A DNA stretch of 64,000 nt from Silene latifolia (Eukaryota; Streptophyta; Magnoliopsida; Caryophyllales; Caryophyllaceae), in the NCBI RefSeq assembly GCF_048544455.1, contig NC_133529.1, positions 61,264,271 through 61,328,270 on the forward strand, given 5' to 3'. Under the pieces are notes generated by a model. The model worked only from the letters and a program-made list of their open reading frames with translations, was not told the DNA's origin and did no database searches. Position numbers and translations under genes: made by a program. Below are positions 1 to 12,269 of the stretch, in pieces (positions within the stretch are counted from its first letter, which is position 1; every line of letters starts with the position of its first letter).

Positions 1-524
1 ACGATACCTCGTAGGACAACTTTTTGTGACAACGTAATGGAGTCCTAAATGTTTAATAACATTCGGTGCCAGGTCATGGATAGGACATCCATTGTGTTCC
101 CAGAGTCGATTCTTTTGACTATCGACTGTCTCTTGAGATTAAGGCAGTTTTTGGGTGACTTTGGTTTCTTTCTCACGGTCTCACCGTGAATCTGGGGCTA
201 AGTAGATTTTTTTCCGGGTCATTTCATCCGTGCTTACGTCTGCGAGGATTCGAGTTGAGGAAAATATCCAACCCTTATCAGGTATAGTTATTTCTCAGGG
301 CCACTCGAGGAGTTGTAACTGAAATGCATGGCCATGCTCGAATGTTGATTCGTTTATCAGTTAAGTTACTCTCTAGTCGGGAAAACCACTCTTGATACTG
401 ATCGCTTGTAAAATACGACCTTTGTGAATTCAGATTTGCAAATTGTTTTACATTGAGTGGGAGAAATTTTATAGGATATGAGAATCGGTTATCGCACATA
501 CACTTGTGAGGACAAGTGGGAGTT

Positions 525-1500
525 TGTTGGAGCTTGTGTCCTCCACAAATTAGTGTGATAACATTTATAAATCTCTTACAGTTCACAAGGGTATACTTCG
601 TATATTTAATCAGTTGATTAACGTTTACCTAATAACGGTTGGCTTGCTAGAAAGTTTGACGTTATTATCATACAGATGGCGGTGATCAACTGGTCCCTAA
701 AGGTCACACCTATAGGACGTGTTTGAGAAATGTGGTTATAGAAATATAATTACATTGATGCCCAAAATGACTAAAAAGTTAGTCAATGTGTTGATGAGAT
801 AATTATTTAATGAAAATTAAATAATATTAAGTTGAGACAATTAATGTAGAATTCGTAAATTAAATATAATAAGTTATATTTAAATTAAATATATATAAGG
901 TTAGTTTGGACGAATTAATGTTAATTCGTAGTTAAATATAATCGGTTGTATTTAATATCAACAAGTTGAATGTGTCATAGTGGTAATAGTGAGGGTACAC
1001 AAGCCAAGAGGTCATGGGTTCGATCCTCACTAGATGACAATTTAACACACTTTATATATTTTTGGAAAGACCAAAATAAGGAGAAAAATACTCCTTATTT
1101 CGGTTCACTTGGCCGAAATTAGGGAAGTTTTTCTTTTCCGAATTGACTCCAAGTTTCGGTCTGTATAAAAAGAAAGGTAGAGAATTATTTCTACCCTAAT
1201 GCTTTTTCTTGACCTTGCCTCCTCTTTCTCATCACAAGAACACAAAGACAATTAAATTTTACAGAAAATTTTAGATTGATTTCTAGCATAATCAAAGGGC
1301 ATATCTCAGATCGTCTTGGGTGCAACTAATAGGCGAATATCAATTTTGATATTGTTCTTAGGCCATATTTGCTAGGACCGAAGGTTAATTCTAAATCTTT
1401 TACTTATGTTTATGTATTTTATTTTATGACCATTTATCATCTTTATTAAATCGTTATAATCTTTCAAGTTTAAGGGAAGTATACAGATTTATTTCCCACA
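525..1500 (+). repeat. 3' LTR of copia A
   Basis: The LTR starts TGTTGGAG after the purine tract and ends TTCCCACA where Tat-1 LTR sequence resumes. It is 976 bp and AT-rich. A TATAAAAAG box at about 1166-1174 is a plausible LTR promoter. It is a different family from copia B and C, although all three begin TGTTGG. It contains a tRNA-like stretch (974-1038). Confidence 0.75.
974..1038 (+). other. tRNA-like sequence inside the copia A LTR
   Basis: The segment begins GTCAT and ends ATGAC, giving a 5-bp acceptor-like pairing. It contains TAGTGGTAATAG (box A-like) and GGTTCGATCC, a perfect internal pol III box B with a T-arm of four or five pairs. At about 65 nt it is shorter than a tRNA and I cannot fold a convincing anticodon arm. 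It is a tRNA relic or the head of a tRNA-derived SINE, not a working tRNA gene. Confidence 0.4.
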
Positions 1501-2700
1501 ATGTATTAGTCACCAACACAAAGTCATCCTTGGTTCTACATACCATGTCGGATTTTAACGTGAGTACGATGATGAACGTTGACTAATTACAAACAAATGA
1601 ACTTAAAACAATTAGTTCATAATCATTTTCAAAACTATTCATGTCAAGCTTGCAAAACCGAACCCGACATCGAATATTGTCAAAACAATGACGATTATTC
1701 AAGTCTCGTTCTTCAAATTAGCACAAAAGCGGCCTAAACGGCCTTTTCAAATCAAGACGGGTTTAAACACTCATTTTTCAATACATTTTATAAACCTTTT
1801 CAACGGTCAGAAGACGTCTTTCATCGTCTGTTGACCCGCGCCTAAACAGGCCACTTATCTTTCCATTTTCAAACCAGGGCACGCCCATTTGCATCGCCAG
1901 TAGGCTCGCGCCTCTTATGGCTGCCTGATGCAGGGTCTGTTCCCCTTCCAACATTTCTCCAGGACGATCTCGACTTCAGTTAACCCGAATACAGGACGGA
2001 TCAGATGACGAATCTGCTCATTTTACATCACATTTGCAAAAACGCCTTACTAAGATAAACGGATCACGTTATGCACCATAAACCTAATTCGGTAAATGGA
2101 TGTTTAATTTCCGTCTTGCATGCAAATAAACATTAAATCCAACTTGACATCAAATACTTGATACTTGGATTAAACAAACCGACATAGAAAGCTCACATGT
2201 TAGGTTCAAACTAGTGGATGCGCATTCACGCATTTACCCGTTTTATCAATTTTTGCATTTATCAACCAAGATCGATCAGTAGAGGCCGCTACGGCGGGCG
2301 GGATTGGGTGTCCGATTAAAGGGCTTCCCAATACGTACCTTCACCTCTTACTCAGAAACTTTGGATAGTGGACGACCTTATCCAGGGCGTACGAGAGTCA
2401 TTCTAATGATAGGATGCTAAAGAGGGACGATTCCTTATCTTTAGTACCTATGTCAAACACCGCTTTTTGCCTTGGTTGACCTAGGTAAAAGTGGATTCGA
2501 ACGGGTTCCAAGCATCCCACAAATGCTTGGTGGCGACTCCGAACATCTCTTGCATCGTTTTGAGACCCTTGCCGAGACGAAAGCGACTGATCTAAAACGA
2601 TCCGGTCGAAAGCATTTTTACGTTGCCGAGCGTGTCTTTCAAAAAGACCGCTGCCGTGTCCACAGATCGGCTGGGCATACGCAGGTGGGCCATGTCCACA
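1501..2700 (+). repeat. Distal part of the Tat-1 5' LTR
   Basis: It aligns end to end with 50099-51288 at about 97 percent by eye, so the two are the LTR pair of one old insertion. It ends TGTCCACA immediately before the PBS. It holds one GGCTCGCGCC word at 1903 followed by TCTT, and a copy of the phrase GGTGGCGACTCCG near 2531 that mimics the PBS. The reading frames here (for example 2472-2747) are also partly open in the 3' LTR, but they lie in U5 and I do not take them as genes. Confidence 0.85.
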
Positions 2701-2703
2701 GAT

Positions 2704-2721
2704 TGGCGACTCCGCTGGGGA
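2704..2721 (+). other. Primer binding site of Tat-1 (tRNA-Arg type)
   Basis: TGGCGACTCCGCTGGGGA starts three bases after the LTR end. This matches the tRNA-Arg-type PBS used by Ogre/Tat elements. It fixes the LTR/leader border and the + orientation. Confidence 0.8.
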
Positions 2722-4049
2722 GAACTAGGACACTTGCATCTTTGTGATCCCTAGATGGTGAGACTCGAACGAGGTCTTGGTTGAAATGCATTAATTAATA
2801 TTACGGTCATAGTCGGGTTCCTTGTCCGGGCCCACAACCTAACCCTTTTCGACCAATTGGCTCGTCCCGTCGGCGTGAGTTTTCTCATTCCCGCGTTTCG
2901 AATTCCGATTGAGTCAAGCATACCGTTGGCGTTACACATTTCTGTTTCGTCAAAGAGCTTTCATCACCTTCGAGCACGAGGCTAGGGCACCTTCCTTACA
3001 CATTTTGTTTGGATTGGTATCCCTCTCGAAAATCGGGGTTTGATTGCTTGATGTGTAACCCACCCTTTAAGCCAAAACCCATGTCAGCATTATGCATAAT
3101 ATAATTAAACTGCGAGTGCTTATGTGTTATGTGATCATAAGTCCTTCCGTGTCATTTTCAAACTTTCAAAACACCCTTTTGCGCCGTTATAATGGCCATT
3201 TCAAAACCTCGATCTTTCGCCGACCGTTGAATTTCAAACAACACGCCTTTCTAGGCCGTCCTAATGACGATTTTCAAACCAGGTTTTCTACAACCATTTC
3301 AACACGCCTTTCTAGGCCGTCGTAATGACGATTTTCAAACTCGGTTTTCTACAACCACTTAAAAACACCTTTTTACGCCGTTATAATCGCCGCGTCAAGA
3401 CACGGATTTTAACCCGTCTCGCGCCGACAATGGCTCTTTCAAAACCCGGGAAAGGCACACACCCCTTTCTCGAAACATTTTAAAGATCCCGAGGACCATA
3501 CACCGTCCCCGAGACCTTTTCAAACATTTCAAAACTCGATTTTCAAAACATACAATTTTGAATTTCAAAAAACCGTCTCTGGAAACAGTACATTGTTTTC
3601 CGAGCCAACTCAAACTCAAACCGTCTTTTGAAAACAAACTTAAGTCAACCCTTCAACTGACCGACTTTCGAAGATCCTTATTCTTCGGAAGCCGTCCATA
3701 AAGCGACAAACGAATATTTTTTAAAATCTCTATTTTTGAAAACTTCAGTCCACCATTCCAATTCCGCCTCGCGTCTATCGAGTTAGAGCAAACGTACTTA
3801 TGGGTCTTTACTTATGAGTCATCTCACCACGAGACTCGTCCAACGGCATCACGCCACTACGTTGGACGTAAGTCAAAAAGTCCGGTCAACACCGTCACGT
3901 TATAAATCGAGTCAGCACCGAGGTACCACACACGTCCGTCCTCGTCTTTTTGAGTCTGATCTTTGTCCTGTCCTTTGTGTTGTCTGCGTTCAGTCTTTGA
4001 ACCGTGTCGGATTGAGATGTAATGTGAGCCATTTTTCTGCCTCAGAACC
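2722..4049 (+). other. Untranslated leader of Tat-1
   Basis: About 1.3 kb between the PBS and gag with no credible reading frame. The middle holds an imperfect tandem repeat (3180-3385). The rest looks like unique noncoding sequence. Small frames on both strands here have no family signature. Confidence 0.6.
3180..3385 (+). repeat. About 61-bp imperfect tandem repeat in the Tat-1 leader
   Basis: Units share ACGCCTTTCTAGGCCGT, then AATGACGATTTTCAAAC and TTTTCTACAACCA. Two good copies start at 3241 and 3302, and degenerate copies flank them (GCGCCGTTATAATG near 3181, ACGCCGTTATAATCG near 3374). Each unit can form a small GCC/GGC hairpin. Confidence 0.6.
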
Positions 4050-6341
4050 ATGGCCCCATCTTCAATTTCGTCCATCAACAACAACGACAACAACAGAGAT
4101 GTTACAACTGCTCAGCTAGCCAGCCTAGTCACTGCTCTCAAAGTCACTCTGGACCGTGTCGAGACCCGTATCGACACCCTGGAAAATAAGGAAACTGAAG
4201 AACACAACACTCCACCCTTGACTGAAACTGAGAAGAGGCTCAAACTCTTGGAAGAACAACTCCTAGCCCGGGGTAACAACATCAACCTCGAAAACAATCG
4301 GAGATTTGAACCCGTTGGGGACCAACTACCCGACAACTTTACATTGACTGATGTGCCCAAATTCAAGGGAGTGGAGGACCCACTCAATCACATTCTAGCT
4401 TTCAAAGACTACATGGCCATAAAATGGGTCAAACATGAACTCTTCACTCGGATCTTTCCATCATCCCTGGAACCTATCCCTTGCCAATGGTACTACTCCC
4501 TTGACCCGAAGAACCTCACTACCTGGGATGAGGTCGCAGTTGAATTTGCTAAGCAATATGCCAACAATGTTGGGATTCAGGCCAACACCCGTACTCTGGA
4601 GGTCCTCACTCAAAATGATAAGGAGGGATTCACGGAATTCCTAACCCGTTGGAGGAGAGTAAGCACCCAATTGGTCAGCAAGCCAAGCGAGTCAACTTTG
4701 GTAGAGAAATTTGTCAACAATCTCCGCCCGGTATATGCCAACTTACTGAGATACCAAAATATCAAGACATTCTAGGATCTACAAATCCTTGGAACCCACA
4801 TAGAAGATGACCTCCGAAAGGGTGTCCTAGCCAAAACCACCGGTAGAGGCTACCAGGGATCTACATCAACCGGATCTCGCCCCTATGGTCAAACAAACAA
4901 AATTGACGAGGTCAACCTCCTCGAGCCAACCGCGAAAAGAGGTGAGCGCCCTCAAAGAGTGTTCACCAACCTAGGGTCAACTTATGCAAGCGCCATAAAA
5001 AGGCTTATGGACCAAGGGAAATTACAACAGATCGGACCCACTCCGGATCCGTCTGATGCTAAGAAGTCCCGTTTCTGAAATCCTAATGCCTGCTGCCAAT
5101 ACCACCAAGGGAAAGGTCATGACACAGAAACCTGTTTTAAGCTCAAAAACGTCATTTAGGACATGATCGAGAATGGGGAATTACCTTTGCCTCCACCAAC
5201 AAAACCAAATAACAAGACAAACCCTTTTGGAATCTAGGCTATCTCCGATGATGAGCCAACCTTAGACTGCTCACACCTCATCCTACCAATTGATGATGAG
5301 GTGAATGCATTGGAGAAATATGCCTCGGACGGGGTATTTTTGTTCAGCGCCGCAACCATTCTTACCATGTTCCAACAAGTTGAGAAAGCTATAGCCAGTC
5401 TCTCAGAAAGGATTACTCCGCTTGATGACGCTTACCACTGACTGATTTTCAATCCTCTGACACCACGCCCGAGGGAGGGTCATCCAAACACACGAAACTA
5501 CCCTCACCAGAAAGGATTGCTCCCTCGACCATTCTGGCACGCACCCCACAATAATCACCTCCACAATAATCACCCCCACAAAAATTACCCTCATAAAAAC
5601 TTTTCTCACAAAAACTACCCACCAAGGAATACCCTTCCGAGGTACCCTCGATATCCCGAAGTCAATGGTATCTGGAGGGACGATGCTGAGGATGTCTATG
5701 TGGTTCCGGGAAAAAGGAAACAGGTAAAGGAAATCAGTCATCTTAGCCGGTCCGGGCGCCCCTATCAAAACCCAAACAATTCAACAGTCATTCCAACAAC
5801 GAATGACCAGATTGTCCCAGACGTGGACGCTCAACCAAAGGCTCCCGAAAATTCGATCCTCAAACAACTACAAAAAGCAAAAACCGAAATTTCAATTTGG
5901 CAACTAATCGCCACATCCTTCGAGCATCGGCAAGCTCTGCTGCAAGCCTTGGGAAAACTGACTGTTCCCTCTACCTCATCTCCCGAAGAAGTGGTAGCAC
6001 ATATGACAAGGGATGTCCCCGACTTGAGCAACCCAATCATCTTCTCTGATGAAGATATCCCTCCATTCGGAGCCAACCATAACCTGACCCTATACATCAC
6101 CGTACAGTGCCTCAAAAAGAATGTACCTATGGGTCTAGTGGATAACGGATCCGTGGTTAATGTCATTCCCCTCAAAACGGCTCATAAATTGGGTATCAAA
6201 GAAACTGATCTGGTCCCAACCAATCGAGGGGTACGCGCTTATGATGGCACTCGTCGTAAGGTTGCGGGGGTTATCACCCTAACCGTTACAAATGGACCTT
6301 TGGAAGGCAAACCAGTTTTCAGGTAGTCGACAACGACGCCT
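4050..6341 (+). pseudogene. Tat-1 gag and aspartic protease (decayed)
   Basis: This encodes the capsid/nucleocapsid polyprotein and the start of pol. One frame from ATG 4050 runs to about 6312. Residues 1-75 form a leucine-rich coiled-coil-like segment. Residues about 100-240 match the Retrotrans_gag fold (PKFKGVEDP, WYYSLDP, FLTRWRR). A short knuckle, CCQYHQGKGHDTETC, lies near 5090. The protease site LVDNGSVVNVIP lies near 6136, with DNG in place of DSG/DTG, which is usual in this lineage. Five in-frame stops (TAG 4773, TGA 5076, TAG 5157, TAG 5235, TGA 5439) and a frameshift near 6318 disable it. Copia B is inserted at 6346/6347, within the ASFN-ILLGRPW motif that ends the protease. Confidence 0.85.
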
Positions 6342-6346
6342 CCTTC

Positions 6347-7630
6347 TGTTGGAATATGTGTCCTCCGACAATAATGCGATCACAACTGTTGATCATAATG
6401 ATCACATGTTTAAATCTCATTTTAAGAATACATGTGGGATGTAATATTTTACAGTCAACTGGTCCACACATATCGGTAATGATTGGCTGTCTAGAGTTTG
6501 ACATTACTGTCGTGCGACGGTGGTGATCAGTTGATCCCCTTAGGTCATACCTATAGGGAAATACTCTTAATCGATTATTTAATTAATCGTATGCCGATAC
6601 GAGTTAATTAAATTGCTTAAAATTGACGGATGATTTGTGAGTAAGATTAACGTGTCTTATTATAATTCGATTAAATTAGATACGGTTTAAGTAATTGAAT
6701 TGTTTTATTACTTAGATAAAATTATTGTTTACGAAACAATTTGAAATTGAAATTGAATGAATAATTTATTATAAATACAAGACGTTGTAATTTTTTAATT
6801 TGATAAACCGTTTTGGTACAAGTAATTACGAATTACTAGTCGATTTTGTAAATGACATATTTTATGAGTATGTTGATTTTTAATATGTTAAAAATACATT
6901 ACAATTTCATAAGACAAGTAACATGTCACATATGTCACAATTGACAAATGACAAAATAAAATGGACCATCCATTTTATGTTAAAAGTGCCGAAATAGTGA
7001 AGGGAGTATAATGTTTAAATTGTGTTAAATATTTAAGTGGAAAACAAAATGATTACACACCTATTTTGTAGCCATGCAAGTCTATTTTCTTGGAAAGAAA
7101 ATGAGCTCATGCATTGGGCACTAGTCACCCTCCCCACCGGTTTTCCAAGAGGGAAATATAGAGGGTTTTTCCTCTATGATTCATTCTACTACTTCATAAT
7201 ATATTTCTAGTGTAAGAAATATTAATTCTCTCTACAATTGCAAAATCTTAGAGAAATAAAAATCTCCCAAATCATTCCTCTCTTAACCGAAAATAAGAGA
7301 GAACAAATAAATTTTTGTGTCATAATTTTAAGTAAGACTTGTATTATTTCTAGTACAAAATAATATTAGTTATTAGGAGTTTTTCCTTGGATATTCACTT
7401 TTGGGAGAGGTTCTACTTTGAACCTTGTTCATCCAATTTAAGGAAAGCTCAAGAACTAACAAATAGGTAAATTTGTTGGTGTCCATTAATCCGAAATCAT
7501 ATAGTAAGATTGATGATTTCTTCTCTTATCTTATTTATGTTTGCATGCATAAGATCTAGCTTTTATTTTATGACTAAATAAATCATTTCATATATGAATA
7601 TGTAAATTAATGAGATTAATATTTCCAACA
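6347..7630 (+). repeat. 5' LTR of copia B
   Basis: A 1284-bp direct repeat of 27565-28847 with TGTTGG...CCAACA ends. It is strongly AT-rich and has no reading frame of note. Confidence 0.9.
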
Positions 7631-7632
7631 AG

Positions 7633-7645
7633 CGGTATCAGAGCC
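7633..7645 (+). other. Primer binding site of copia B (initiator tRNA-Met)
   Basis: CGGTATCAGAGCC lies two bases after the LTR. It complements the 3' end of plant tRNA-iMet apart from the first base, the standard primer of plant copia elements. Confidence 0.8.
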
Positions 7646-9848
7646 TTAGGTTGTTTGCATGCAAATCGGTTTATAGTTTTTCCGATTTATATGATTAACA
7701 TACAAAACTAATTAATTTGGTTTTATGAAGATAAACCTAAAAATAACCTTGCATGTTAAAGGTTTCTGGTCCTAAGTGATTTTTAGGACATTTTGGTTTA
7801 TTTATGGATTTTATTGTTCATTTTATATAATATTGGCATTAAAATGTGATTTTTATGATAAAAATGTAATTTTTGGACGAAAAATAGCTAAACTTCGAAT
7901 TTTTCAGTGGTTTTTGGATATATTTTCACATATATTATCTACTGATGGCCTGTAAATTTTCATGATAAAATGAGTTGTTTTTGCTCGAAATATGGATTTT
8001 TCAAGTTAAAATCGTATTTAAATAGGTAAATAGGTTAATATGAGTAATATTTCGAATCTGGTCATGGAAATTTAGTATGTTGTCACATGCAATTTTACAA
8101 GATTTGTGTAAAATATTTGGCTATAATGAAGTCTTTATGCATGATTTATGAATTTTTGATGAAAAATCACATAAATAGTGACTATAATTAGTAATAATGC
8201 TAAAACATACTTCATGGCTAAAGAAAAAACGTCACATATTGCATTTTATCATATATTTCAGATCTAAAAGTGAAAAGTTGATGAATATAATTTTTCTCAT
8301 ATTTTTATGGTCATAATTGTTAAAATCGATAAACCGCAACATTGTTTTTCACGATAAATTTTCGAAATTTTTAACCTAAGTTTTGAACATTATGAGTGTC
8401 ATGATATTTTTTCAGAATGTTCATGAGTTTAAATTTGAAATTTCGAATTTATTTGAAATTTTTATAATTTAATTTGAAGTTTATAGCATAATTTTGTATT
8501 TTAGGTCCATTTATGAACAAGTTTAAGAAAACAAGTTTAATTATTGTCAAAATGTTAGTGGAGACTAAGTTTTGAGTCCTAAGATGGTTAGGGTAATTAA
8601 CTTGTACATAAATATGAATTTATGTAAGTATTGTTATTTTAATAAATTAAATCACGCAAATCCGTAAAAACCGATTAATATACGATATTGGCTCTTAAAA
8701 GGCGATTTAGCATAAAATTTAGCATGTTCATACATATTATAATGCTGCATTTTATTTATGATTGTCGTATTTTAATTTTATGTAATTTTTGAATTATGTA
8801 ATTTTACTTAGTATGGCCTTAGTTTTAATTGGTATTACCCGAAATGTATGGGAATATCGATTCGGTTGTAATTTTTGTGATCTCGTATCACCGCTTTGTA
8901 ATTTAATAGATTTATTTTTATTTTAATTACAAATGTATAATAGGAAATTATGTAATTCATTTTGTAATTTAATTATTCCGGAGTTCCTTGAAGACGGTGC
9001 CACTCGAGAAGGCGATCCATTAAAGAAAGCGTGGCCTTGAAATGCGTGCTAAGACCGAAGCTCAAGGGACCAAAGGAGTTGGTTTCCAAATTTGTAATAG
9101 TTTATTAGATTTACTATTTTAGGAAGGCCATACTAGAATTTTTTTTATGCTTTGCATTTTATTTATATGTTGCATGCATCGCTAAATCGCCATAACAAAA
9201 CATGCATTTTAAAATCGAGTTTATCGACCGTGTCAATTACAATTATCGTAGTTCACCGCTTTAGTTCACTTAAAATGTGATAGATAATAAATTGACATGA
9301 CCTCTCGCTAAAATAAACAATTGAGACTTAGCCTTACCAAAAAGTAGAAACCATGAAAACCTATTTCGTGAGGGAGTGCGCTCGGCCACACCGGGGTACA
9401 AACCTTGTTACGTAGGGGAAGTGGGTGATAAATGTCTACCCACGGAATTTATAAAGATAAGGGTTGTATTCGGCTTTACCGATGCCCAAGTTGATGTAAA
9501 TTTGGATCATGGACACATTTATTCGAAATTTGGGTTGAACTCAACGAAAGTATTCTCGACGGTTGCCGGATGTGTTTCGGGCTAAAGATAAATATTAATG
9601 TAATTTTATCGACCAAGAGTTCTAAAAGTAGAATCGATTAAAGAGTTAATCCACCGAGTTATATTGATGAGGGTTGAATCGGCTTTACCGTGCCCAAGTT
9701 AATATGAATTTGGGTCTTGAAATCATTTATAATAGTTGGGTAGATGTCACTATATAAATGCTCATATCTTGTTAAATTTTATTTACAAGTATGACTAAAA
9801 AGACAAATGTTAATATTTCCTTTTCCTCCATACTTGTAGTTCATTACA
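7646..9848 (+). other. Long untranslated leader of copia B
   Basis: About 2.2 kb of AT-rich DNA without a credible coding frame. The last 500 bp hold diverged repeats built on GGGTTG-ATTCGGCTTTACCG-TGCCCAAGTT-ATTTGG (near 9465 and 9670). Copia C has an equally long, homologous leader, so this is a family trait, not local decay. Confidence 0.6.
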
Positions 9849-10586
9849 ATGAATCCATTAATTGCTACTACACCGATAACTATTGAGTCTTGCCACAATG
9901 GTTTTGACGACGTTTGCTTCAACAATGATTTCGACACTACTAGAGAACTTCATTTTGGGATAGGTTCGGATGTAAACATAAACTTCATCACTTCTTCTAA
10001 ACCTCCTACTACTACAAGATCTCTTGTGAGCCGGTCTCAGGAAGACCGCCTCATAAAATCTATAGGATCTTTATCTTTGGAAGAGAAAGATGCCGAAACT
10101 AGTGGGAGCTCAAGCAATCAAGTTCTTGCTTCCAAGGGTAAAAACTTCAAGAAGAAGGGAAAGAAAGGGAAAAACTTCAAGCAAGTTGAAGATGAATGCC
10201 ATTAGGTCTATGGCATGGGACATTGGCTTAGGAATTGTCCCATATATTTGCGAAATATAAGGGAAGGAATCATCGTTCCAAAAGGTAAAATTCCTAAGGA
10301 AATTTATGTTATTGATGTAAATTATACTTCCACTACGACATGGGTACTGGATACCGGTTGTGGTTCTCACCTTTGTAATCATTTACAGGGGTTAAGAGAC
10401 ATGAAGAGGCTTAGCAAGGGAGATATGGATCTACGCCTTGGAAATGGAGCTCGAGTAGCGGCCGAATCCAAGGGAACTTATGTATTAGCTTTGCCTAATG
10501 GATTTGAGTTGTATATACATAATTGTTTTTATGTGCCTACACTTTCTAAAAACATTATTTCAATCGCTATGTTGGACATGAACGGT
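9849..10586 (+). pseudogene. Duplicated gag-protease fragment of copia B, left of the hAT
   Basis: Nearly identical to 23244-23981 (offset 13395). It covers the short Gag N-terminus, the basic region, a zinc knuckle and the protease motif WVLDTGCGSH. A TAG at 10203 destroys the knuckle: the first copy reads ECH-stop where the second has ECHYC. Homology to the second copy begins at 9752 (ATATAAAT), exactly the hAT target site, and ends near 10586, where short patchwork sequence begins. It is therefore not an independent gene but a local duplication linked to the hAT end. Confidence 0.8.
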
Positions 10587-10694
10587 TGCCGAATGTGTTT
10601 CGACGGTTGCCGGATGTGTTTCGGGCTAAAGATAAATATTAATGTAATGGATTTGAGTTGTATATACATAATTGTTTTAGCGGCCGGATGTGTT
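10583..10694 (+). other. Patchwork filler DNA at the left hAT border
   Basis: About 110 bp assembled from nearby copia B sequence. CGGTTGCCGAATGTGTTTCG is followed by a second copy of the same stretch continuing to AATATTAATGTAAT (source 9556-9604). Then comes TAATGGATTTGAGTTG up to TTGTTTT (source 10497-10529), then TAGCGGCCG (source 10455-10463), and GCCGGATGTGTT (source about 9563). It then enters hAT sequence at about 10690. Junctions share 3-5 bases. Confidence 0.75.
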
Positions 10695-10850
10695 CATTGG
10701 TCCGGGACCGGACCGGACCGGACCAAACACCTTGGACCAAAGACCAAATAAGGCTTAAATGGTGGACCGTGGACCGGACCATATTATATCGGTCCGGTCC
10801 GGTTTGGTCTTTGGCCAACACGTGGACCGGACCGGACCGGACCAAATGGT
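10695..10850. repeat. Left subterminal repeat region of the hAT element
   Basis: Dense GGACCGGACC and its complement, including GGACCGTGGACCGGACC and the reverse GGTCCGGTCCGG. It mirrors 22966-23130. Such subterminal words usually bind the hAT transposase. The outermost TIR bases are missing here. Confidence 0.75.
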
Positions 10851-11008
10851 ATATTATCTTAAAAATATCCAAGATTAAAACGATTATACTAACAATGGTA
10901 TTCTTCCGGCAGTACTCCTTGAACAATTCTAGATGAAAACTCATAGTAACATTATTCTTAGATAATAATAAATACGGAGTTTATCCTTAATGGACACAAG
11001 GCGTAAAC
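10851..11008. other. Left internal noncoding part of the hAT
   Basis: About 160 bp with no features up to the copia C target duplication TAAAC (11004-11008). Confidence 0.5.
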
Positions 11009-12269
11009 TGAAGGAAATGTAGATTCATATACATACTAACATACTCATATATGTTTAAATAATTTGTCATAAAATTAAATGTGGATTTTATGCATGCAAA
11101 CAATATAATAAAATAGAGAAGAAATCATATCCTTACATTGAAATTTCGGTTCAAATGGGCACAAAAGAAATCTCCTTTTCTTTTGTTCTTGAGCTTTCCT
11201 TTAATGGAAGAACAAGATCCAAGTGTAGGATCTCTCCTTAGGAATAATACCCAAAGCTAACTCTTAATCTAATTAATATTATTTGAGCTAGTATAATATT
11301 AATCTAGTGAAAAATTTAACCAAAAATGTTTGGTTTTTGGGTTCTCAAAACCGGTTGAGAGAGAGGGATTTTAGAGGATTTTTATCTTTCTAAAACTTAA
11401 TCTTTTTAGAAGTTGGAATGAATGAATAATCTTACACACTATTACATGTAGTGTATGGCAAAAATAAAAGACAAAAACCATTTGCCTTTTCCTTTGTCCA
11501 AGCGTGTAAGAGGGAAGAAGGGGGGAAGAAAAAGACCCAATGCATGCCCTTGTTTGCCTTCACAATGCAAACTAGGGTTGCATGGCTACTAAAGCATATA
11601 ATTATTATGTTTTCCACTTATAATGCAAACACAATATTTAGCTCAATTCTCCTCCAAATTTCGGCACATTGGATAACATGGTATCCATTTTATTTTTGTC
11701 AATTTTGTCTGATGTCACATGTCATGTGTCACACAAATTAGTTATGTATTTTTAACGTATTAAAAATCAACGTATTAATAAAAATACGTCATATACAAAA
11801 TCGACTTAGTAATTCATAATTACTTGTGCCAAAATATTTTACCAATTTATAAATCATATTTATAATAATTTATTCAAATTTAATTGTTTCCTTAAACAAT
11901 AATTTCATCCGAGTAATGATACAATTCAATTACTTAGACCGTATCTCATTTAATCACATTTCAATTTGATACGTAAATTTTACTTCCAAAATCGTCCGTC
12001 AATTTTTCAAGTAATTTAATTAACTCGTAACATTATACGATTAATTAAATGATCAATTAAGAGTGTTGCCCTATAGGTATGACCTAGGGGGTCAACTGAT
12101 CACCACCGTCACACGACAGTAATGTCAAACTCTAGTCAGCCAATCATTACCGATATATGTTGACCAGTTGACAGTATAAATACTTCCCAATTGTATTCTT
12201 TAAAATGAGATTTAATAATGATATTTAAATCATATGATCGCACTATTGTTGAGGACACATTTCCCAACA
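11009..12269 (-). repeat. 3' LTR of copia C
   Basis: A direct repeat of 18823-20082. It is bordered inward at 12270-12285 by the complement of GTCGAGGACAAGTGGGAGAT, the purine tract of this family. Confidence 0.92.

Larger units (their letters stand above)
1..1500 (+). mobile_element. Copia A: 3' end of a Ty1/copia retrotransposon inserted in the Tat-1 5' LTR
   Basis: Positions 1-508 resemble the untranslated 3' region of copia B (compare 27100-27550), including the text around the phrase CAGGGCCACTCGAGGAG. A polypurine tract at about 509-524 (GAGGACAAGTGGGAG) leads into an LTR at 525. Coding sequence and 5' LTR lie outside the window. The right border at 1500 is confirmed because the Tat-1 3' LTR at 50099 shows the uninterrupted site. 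The first five bases after the insertion (ATGTA) are the expected target duplication, but its partner is outside the window. Confidence 0.8.

Noticed and set aside
974..1038. A functional tRNA gene
   Set aside because: Too short, with an incomplete acceptor stem and no anticodon arm that folds.
2472..2747. A 91-aa frame conserved in part in both Tat-1 LTRs
   Set aside because: It lies in U5 and crosses the LTR end and PBS. Its similarity is explained by the LTRs being copies of each other.
3814..4119. A short + frame overlapping the start of gag
   Set aside because: It is a shadow in another frame, and the gag frame from 4050 carries the family motifs.
10695..10850. Transcription terminators or regulatory hairpins made of GGTCCG/CGGACC
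   Set aside because: They mirror the other end of the same hAT and are subterminal transposase-binding repeats.
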